Of a stretch of 64,000 nucleotides of DNA, positions 60,043 through 64,000 are shown one piece after another. Both the position numbers and the translations under genes were made by a program. The notes beneath the pieces are model-generated. The model did no database searches. It saw only the letters and a list, made by a program, of their open reading frames with translations, and was not told the DNA's origin. The stretch lies in assembly GCF_013391415.1 (NCBI RefSeq), contig NZ_JACAXB010000017.1, forward strand, positions 235,986-299,985. Reading direction: 5' to 3'. This stretch comes from Aquitalea sp. LB_tupeE (GTDB lineage: Bacteria > Pseudomonadota > Gammaproteobacteria > Burkholderiales > Chromobacteriaceae). The stretch's first letter is position 1. The number at the start of each line of letters is the position of its first letter.

Positions 60043-61131
60043 GGCTTGCGCGGCCTGGGCTTTTTGCGCCTGCAGGCGTTTGGGGTCGGGTCGGCCGGTG
60101 GCCGGGTCCAGCGCCTTGGCTTCGGCCAGTTCACGGATACGTTGCTCTGTGGGCAGCGGTGGCGGGACATTGGCCTCAAAGTCGCGCAGCCACTGGAATT
60201 TGCCATCCCAGGCCGGCAGCGGGGCTGGAGGGGGCGGAATAATCGCGGCCAGATCGGGCAGCACCGGGTTGAAGATTTCGTAGTTCATTAACTGCCGCAT
60301 CAGGCTTTGATAACGATCAGACCGTTCTTGATCAATTGGCAGTGCGAGGTAGTCAGAATCGTTGGGATCTTTTGTCTTGAACCCATCCGATAACATCCCT
60401 GCCGATAGATAATCCCCAGCACGGGCACCCATCTCAAAATACTTGACCGCTTCGGTAAATTTTTTCTGATATTGAGATGCAATGCCCATTTCTTGTGCCG
60501 ATTTACCATGCCCCTGTTCCGCTGCACAGCGTTGCATTTGCAGCCCAATTTCAAAAGGTATTGGCTCAGAGATGGTCAGCCGGGTGAGTAAATCACCGAC
60601 ATAATATTGCGCCTCCTTATTGCCCAGGTCGGCGGCTTTGCGGAAGTATTTCAAGGCCAGTTCTTTATTGGCGTCATAGCCGACGCCACCCTCCACATAA
60701 TGGCCGAGCAGGTAATAGCCAACCGGTATCCCAGCCTTGATCAGGCTGTCGTTGAGGTCGAGCATTTCCTCGATATCGCCGTCAATCACGCCCTGGCTGT
60801 ACAAGTTTTGCAGATTGAAATTGGCTTTGTAATGGCCGTAGGCAGCGGCAATGCGGTAATAGCGCGCCATGTCGGCATAGACGGCGGGCTTGGGGGAAAC
60901 GATATTGCCGCGCCACAGCCAGCGGGCGTATTTAAACAGCTGATCGGCTTCCGGGTTCAGTGGCGGCAGGCGGTCTTGCTCGTAGGCGCAGCTGAAGGCC
61001 AGTTTGGCCTGAACGGCAGAGACATCGGGCATGGCATGCTGTGGCTGGGCCTGGCAGGCCCCCAGCAGCAGAGTCAATGCCAGTGCGCCGAGCGCTGGGC
61101 TGAATACAGGCAACGGGCGCAGTGGGTGCAT
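59797..61131 (-). CDS. Sel1-repeat lipoprotein, candidate type VI immunity protein
   Basis: This 444-residue lipoprotein has lipobox LLLGAC (Cys26). Sel1-like repeats cover about residues 85-275: YYRIAAAYGHYKANFNLQNLYSQG, LKYFRKAADLGNKEAQYYVGDL and VKYFEMGARAGDYLSAGML. A proline-rich linker then leads to a C-terminal domain of about 80 residues starting LPLGSTC and GEPCPQSGIWHAQFP. That last domain is almost identical to the end of the next upstream gene product. Sel1 lipoproteins behind VgrG genes are often periplasmic immunity proteins; here that is inference. It overlaps the upstream gene by one base (TGATG). Confidence 0.7.
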   Translation of the reverse strand: MHPLRPLPVFSPALGALALTLLLGACQAQPQHAMPDVSAVQAKLAFSCAYEQDRLPPLNPEADQLFKYARWLWRGNIVSPKPAVYADMARYYRIAAAYGHYKANFNLQNLYSQGVIDGDIEEMLDLNDSLIKAGIPVGYYLLGHYVEGGVGYDANKELALKYFRKAADLGNKEAQYYVGDLLTRLTISEPIPFEIGLQMQRCAAEQGHGKSAQEMGIASQYQKKFTEAVKYFEMGARAGDYLSAGMLSDGFKTKDPNDSDYLALPIDQERSDRYQSLMRQLMNYEIFNPVLPDLAAIIPPPPAPLPAWDGKFQWLRDFEANVPPPLPTEQRIRELAEAKALDPATGRPDPKRLQAQKAQAAQAKALPLGSTCQTGEPCPQSGIWHAQFPPHSISNRLPGYDVQRFFAQGSLMPPLPVHYPRLLGRWLGYPARVEPVRWILMEYA

Positions 61132-61376
61132 CAGGCGTACTCCATCAGAATCCAGCGCACCGGCTCTATCTGGGCGGGGTAGCCCAGCCAGCGTCCCAGC
61201 AGCCGGGGGTAGTGCACCGGCACCGGCGGCATCAGGCTACCCTGGGCAAAAAAGCGCTGCACGTCATACCCCGGCTGGCGATTGCTGATGCTGTGCGACG
61301 GAAACTGGGCATGCCAGATACCGCTTTGCGGGCAAGGTTCGCCGGTGTGGCAGGTGGTGCCCAAGGGCAGCGCGTC
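61131..61376. repeat. Copy 2 of the 246-base direct repeat (shared C-terminal domain)
   Basis: This end of the second lipoprotein gene matches 59797-60042 in the same orientation, 1334 bases away. The sequence upstream of the repeat in the two genes is unrelated. Confidence 0.85.
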
Positions 61377-62339
61377 GCGCTGGAGTGGTACGCGCGCCGA
61401 GGATTTGATCAGCGGATGGGCCGGACGGGTGACTTCCAGGGGCAACTCCGGGTTGCGCTGGCCGGGCGGTGGCGGGGGCAAGGGCGGGTCCTGGTAGTGC
61501 AGGTCGATATGCTTGCCTTCTTTGTGCAAGCGGATTTCCGCACTATCGCGCCGGTCGCGATACCACTTGGCCTTGGCCGGCCAGAAGGCACGCCAGTTGG
61601 CGCGATCTTTTTCTTCGATTTCCGAGCGCAGATAACTTTCCATGCTTTGGAAGTCAATGGTCAGCAAACCGGTACCAGGCTGCTTGGGGTCCTCCCAGGT
61701 GGGCGAGCGGTCGAATTGGATTTTGGCAAATACATTGTCGGCATAAAACCTCCAGGTGGGGCTGGCAATCCAGTTGATGCGCTGCCAGTTATGCGGGCTG
61801 AGATCGATTTCACCGTCCAGTTGAAAGCTATATTCAGAATCAGCCAAGGCATATTCAAATTGTTCCTGCCCTCTTAGTCGTGGTGCGTCATAGTAAAACA
61901 GCGCTTGCCAACCCTTGGCACGGAATTGTTGCAGCAGGCTGTTGATATACACCCGTACCGCCTCATTACTTAAAGTGTCTTGATCGGTGAGGGCGGCAAA
62001 TAGGCTAAATTTTTCTAATCCTGCTGATAAATAATCGGTATTTAGTGTTCCCATGACGCTAAGAACATAGGGAATAGTCAGACTAGCCTTGCCTTGTGCC
62101 AGTTGAACCATCGCCAATTGATGTGGGTCTCGGTCTATTTGATAAAATGTCAGCCCGGCTGGTTGGACATTCAAGTGCAATAGATCCGCATTGCGCTTGG
62201 CAAATGTATCGGCGTTTTCACCCACTTGAATGGTGATTTCAATTGGATTGATGGCATTAGACATGGGCTTGGAATCACTCCGGCTAGGTTGGCAGGCAGT
62301 AAGAAGGATGAATAGCAAGCAAGACAGGAGTTGTTTCAT
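61131..62339 (-). CDS. Lipoprotein with the shared C-terminal domain, candidate immunity protein
   Basis: The 402-residue lipoprotein starts MKQLLSCLLFILLTAC (lipobox LTAC, Cys16). The N-terminal 300 residues are not recognised and show no Sel1 repeats. They include GLTFYQIDRDPHQLAMVQLAQG and later WEDPKQPGTGLLTIDFQSM. A proline-rich linker (PPLPPPPPGQ) leads to the same final domain as in the gene below, starting LPLGTTC and GEPCPQSGIWHAQFP. The ATG overlaps the stop of the 402-residue gene upstream by four bases (ATGA). The frame could start four codons earlier at GTG. It lies between a VgrG-linked gene and a Sel1 lipoprotein. Confidence 0.7.
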   Translation of the reverse strand: MKQLLSCLLFILLTACQPSRSDSKPMSNAINPIEITIQVGENADTFAKRNADLLHLNVQPAGLTFYQIDRDPHQLAMVQLAQGKASLTIPYVLSVMGTLNTDYLSAGLEKFSLFAALTDQDTLSNEAVRVYINSLLQQFRAKGWQALFYYDAPRLRGQEQFEYALADSEYSFQLDGEIDLSPHNWQRINWIASPTWRFYADNVFAKIQFDRSPTWEDPKQPGTGLLTIDFQSMESYLRSEIEEKDRANWRAFWPAKAKWYRDRRDSAEIRLHKEGKHIDLHYQDPPLPPPPPGQRNPELPLEVTRPAHPLIKSSARVPLQRDALPLGTTCHTGEPCPQSGIWHAQFPSHSISNRQPGYDVQRFFAQGSLMPPVPVHYPRLLGRWLGYPAQIEPVRWILMEYA

Positions 62340-63544
62340 CGCATATACCACGGGTCGTGTTGGCGTAATACCAGCTCAAAGGTAGTCATGTCGGGAGTGT
62401 GCCAGCTGGCGATGCTACGCAATTGCTGGTCCATATATTCAGCTTGCGTCTCCATCAAGCCATGAAATTGTTTCGCCGCTAAACCAATCCACCGCATTCG
62501 ACTGTTTTCGTTTTCCAATACGGTGTCTTTGGGTGCGACAGATTTGAGCTTGGGGTCGCGGGTTTTACAGGCGGCGGCAAATACCAGTTCCAGTGGTGGC
62601 AGTACCGCTTTGGTGAGCAGGGCCAGCGCCTGGCTGGTTTCATCCACATACTGCGGCGGCCAGGTGGTGCTGGGTTCCAACAGCGTGTCTGCCGTCTGTT
62701 GCAGGGTGCGTTGGCGTTTCAGCCATACGGCAAAGGCAGGGTCGTCGTAAATTAGTTTTTGCAGTACCACCCGCTGTTCGTGATTTGCGATGGCCAATAA
62801 ATGGGCGAGTTGTTTTTCTCGATATGTGTCCGATCCCGGCTTAAGCTTCTCAATCTCGCGTACCAAGAGCATGCCCTTCTGGGCATAGGACGACAGTTTC
62901 AGGTGTTGCAATACCGGCAGCGCCTGCTCGGCCCAGGGTAGCTGCGTGAGCTGGTTTTCCATCACCTCATGCAGTTTTTCGCCGCGTGTGTTGGCGCAGT
63001 GGAAGTAGGCGCTGTAGTCATAGCTGTGCAGCCAGTGAATGGGGGCAATGTCCTGAAACAGCCAGAAATTGCCCTTGCCCAGGCCATCGGCCACGGTATC
63101 GATGCCCACGCCAGTGGCGGCTTTGACGGCGCGGTGTTCCAGAGTACAGGCTACGTTCTTGCTGGCGAATGCGCCCAGTGCCATCCAGTAGTAGCGGCCC
63201 TTGCGCTTGGGGTCGCTAAACTCCTCGGTTTCCAGATAGAAGCGGGCATAGGTGGCGGCGACGATGCGGGCGCGTACCGACTTGGACTTCACATCACCTT
63301 TGATGGGGCGATAGGTGGTAGGGCTGATGGGTTTGATCCGGATGCGGAACAGTGGTGGTGGCCGGTCTGGCGGGGTGGAGGGCGACAGTCGCACGATGGC
63401 AAACTGCTGCGCCAGGCTCCAGGCGGTTTGGCAGGTGCCTTCCAGATAACACACCGAGTTGGGCTTGCTATTGAGCATGCTGGTGGCAGAGAGATTGTCT
63501 GTGCTCATGATCTGGCGAGTGGTGAGCGGATTGGGCTGGCTCAT
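62336..63544 (-). CDS. Unrecognised 402-residue protein behind vgrG (effector or adaptor candidate)
   Basis: The start codon overlaps the vgrG stop (ATGA) and the end overlaps the next lipoprotein gene, so it is translationally coupled to both. No signal peptide or membrane helix is clear. Notable blocks are ARFYLETEEFSDPKRKGRYYWMALGAFASKNVACTLEH, GLGKGNFWLFQDIAPIHWLHSYDYSAYFHCA and the acidic, helical second half. The middle block vaguely resembles DUF2515, but this is not firm. Its place right behind a VgrG and ahead of two lipoproteins is that of a type VI effector or its chaperone. No catalytic motif was identified. Confidence 0.6.
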   Translation of the reverse strand: MSQPNPLTTRQIMSTDNLSATSMLNSKPNSVCYLEGTCQTAWSLAQQFAIVRLSPSTPPDRPPPLFRIRIKPISPTTYRPIKGDVKSKSVRARIVAATYARFYLETEEFSDPKRKGRYYWMALGAFASKNVACTLEHRAVKAATGVGIDTVADGLGKGNFWLFQDIAPIHWLHSYDYSAYFHCANTRGEKLHEVMENQLTQLPWAEQALPVLQHLKLSSYAQKGMLLVREIEKLKPGSDTYREKQLAHLLAIANHEQRVVLQKLIYDDPAFAVWLKRQRTLQQTADTLLEPSTTWPPQYVDETSQALALLTKAVLPPLELVFAAACKTRDPKLKSVAPKDTVLENENSRMRWIGLAAKQFHGLMETQAEYMDQQLRSIASWHTPDMTTFELVLRQHDPWYMR

Positions 63545-64000
63545 GACGGGTCTCCTGGCTTGGTGGTGGGCTGATTGGTCTCTGTCGGGGTAGCAGGCGC
63601 TTGCGGCTTGCCCCAGTCATGCCACAGTACGGCGGCCTGGGCCTGCTGCTGTTGGCCCGCATGCAGCGGCGGGCTGGCACCATTGCGGTCGCTCCCTTGT
63701 GCCCACTGGCTAGCGGAGGTGTGGATACCAACCGGCAAGTTGTGCCACTCCTTGCGTTGCGGACCGCGCAGGCGGAATTGCTCGCCAAACAAGCCGACGG
63801 GGCCGGGCAGGCCTGCCACGTCTACCGGCTGACGGCTTTGCGCCATGGTGGCAAATGGCCCAAACACCGTGGTCTTGCCCAGCGTACTGATGCCCTCGGC
63901 GGTAATGCGCACGGCGTTGCCGCCCACGCTCAGTACAATCTCCTCCTGCGCCGCCAGGCTGATCCTCTGCAAGCTGCGGATTTGCGTGTCCTGGCGCGAT
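63541..64000 (-). CDS. vgrG: VgrG type VI spike protein, C-terminal end (cut by window)
   Basis: Only the last 152 residues are in the window; the frame stays open to the right edge. The repeated beta pattern SLAAQEEIVLSVGGNAVRITAEGISTLGKTTVFG is the DUF2345/gp5-like tail that follows the VgrG needle. After it come a glutamine- and proline-rich extension (GQQQQAQAAVLWHDWGKPQ, PATPTETNQPTTKPGDPS) that could dock an effector or adaptor. Three genes follow with overlapping ends, forming a vgrG operon. Confidence 0.85.
   Translation of the reverse strand, partial: SRQDTQIRSLQRISLAAQEEIVLSVGGNAVRITAEGISTLGKTTVFGPFATMAQSRQPVDVAGLPGPVGLFGEQFRLRGPQRKEWHNLPVGIHTSASQWAQGSDRNGASPPLHAGQQQQAQAAVLWHDWGKPQAPATPTETNQPTTKPGDPS

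Overview
This 64 kb window is a high-GC bacterial chromosome segment, most likely from a betaproteobacterium of the Neisseriales (Chromobacteriaceae: Aquitalea, Chromobacterium or Vogesella type). The evidence is the gene order (ispB divergent from rplU-rpmA-obgE, and mrcA divergent from pilMNOPQ-aroK-aroB), the metX-metW pair, and lipopolysaccharide core genes ending in waaL and msbA. The genus call is inference. Gene density is high and nearly all genes belong to recognisable families.

Layout. 1-14.5 kb: end of a PcaF-like thiolase, msrQ-msrP methionine sulfoxide repair, a YhcC-type radical SAM protein, metX-metW, AmpG overlapping an MliC-type lysozyme inhibitor, an Fsr-like exporter divergent from an AraC regulator, an asparagine synthase, a WrbA-like flavoprotein, a YihY-family membrane protein and a DUF3025 protein. 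14.6-21 kb: a membrane-anchored PAS/GAF/GGDEF protein, cysG, and a PTS phosphorelay (EIIA-Man type, HPr, EI) with no sugar permease. 21-28.5 kb: an LPS core block of four glycosyltransferases, the O-antigen ligase and MsbA, with a lower-GC patch starting inside the third glycosyltransferase. 28.5-38.3 kb: a short FimV-like protein, aroB, aroK, the type IV pilus assembly genes pilQPONM, and divergent PBP1A. 38.5-47.4 kb: an MdtABC-type RND pump with its own outer membrane channel.

47.4-53 kb is the accessory part. A formyltransferase-like gene and a protein with two Myb/SANT-like DNA-binding repeats are followed by a small, decayed P4-type element next to tRNA-Arg(CCT). It holds a frameshifted integrase, a frameshifted AT-rich DUF4238-like gene, a 0.6 kb gene-free stretch with four helically phased 10-bp iterons and a palindrome, an AlpA-type regulator, and a Psu-like gene that runs antisense into the neighbouring gene. 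53-59.7 kb returns to core genes: ispB, rplU-rpmA, obgE, and a basic amino acid ABC transporter.

59.8-64 kb (minus strand) is a type VI secretion accessory cluster: the C-terminal end of a VgrG spike protein, an unrecognised 402-residue protein (effector candidate), and two lipoproteins. The lipoproteins differ in their N-terminal parts but end in a nearly identical domain of about 80 residues, copied at DNA level. This module and the decayed tRNA-Arg island are the parts most worth a second look.
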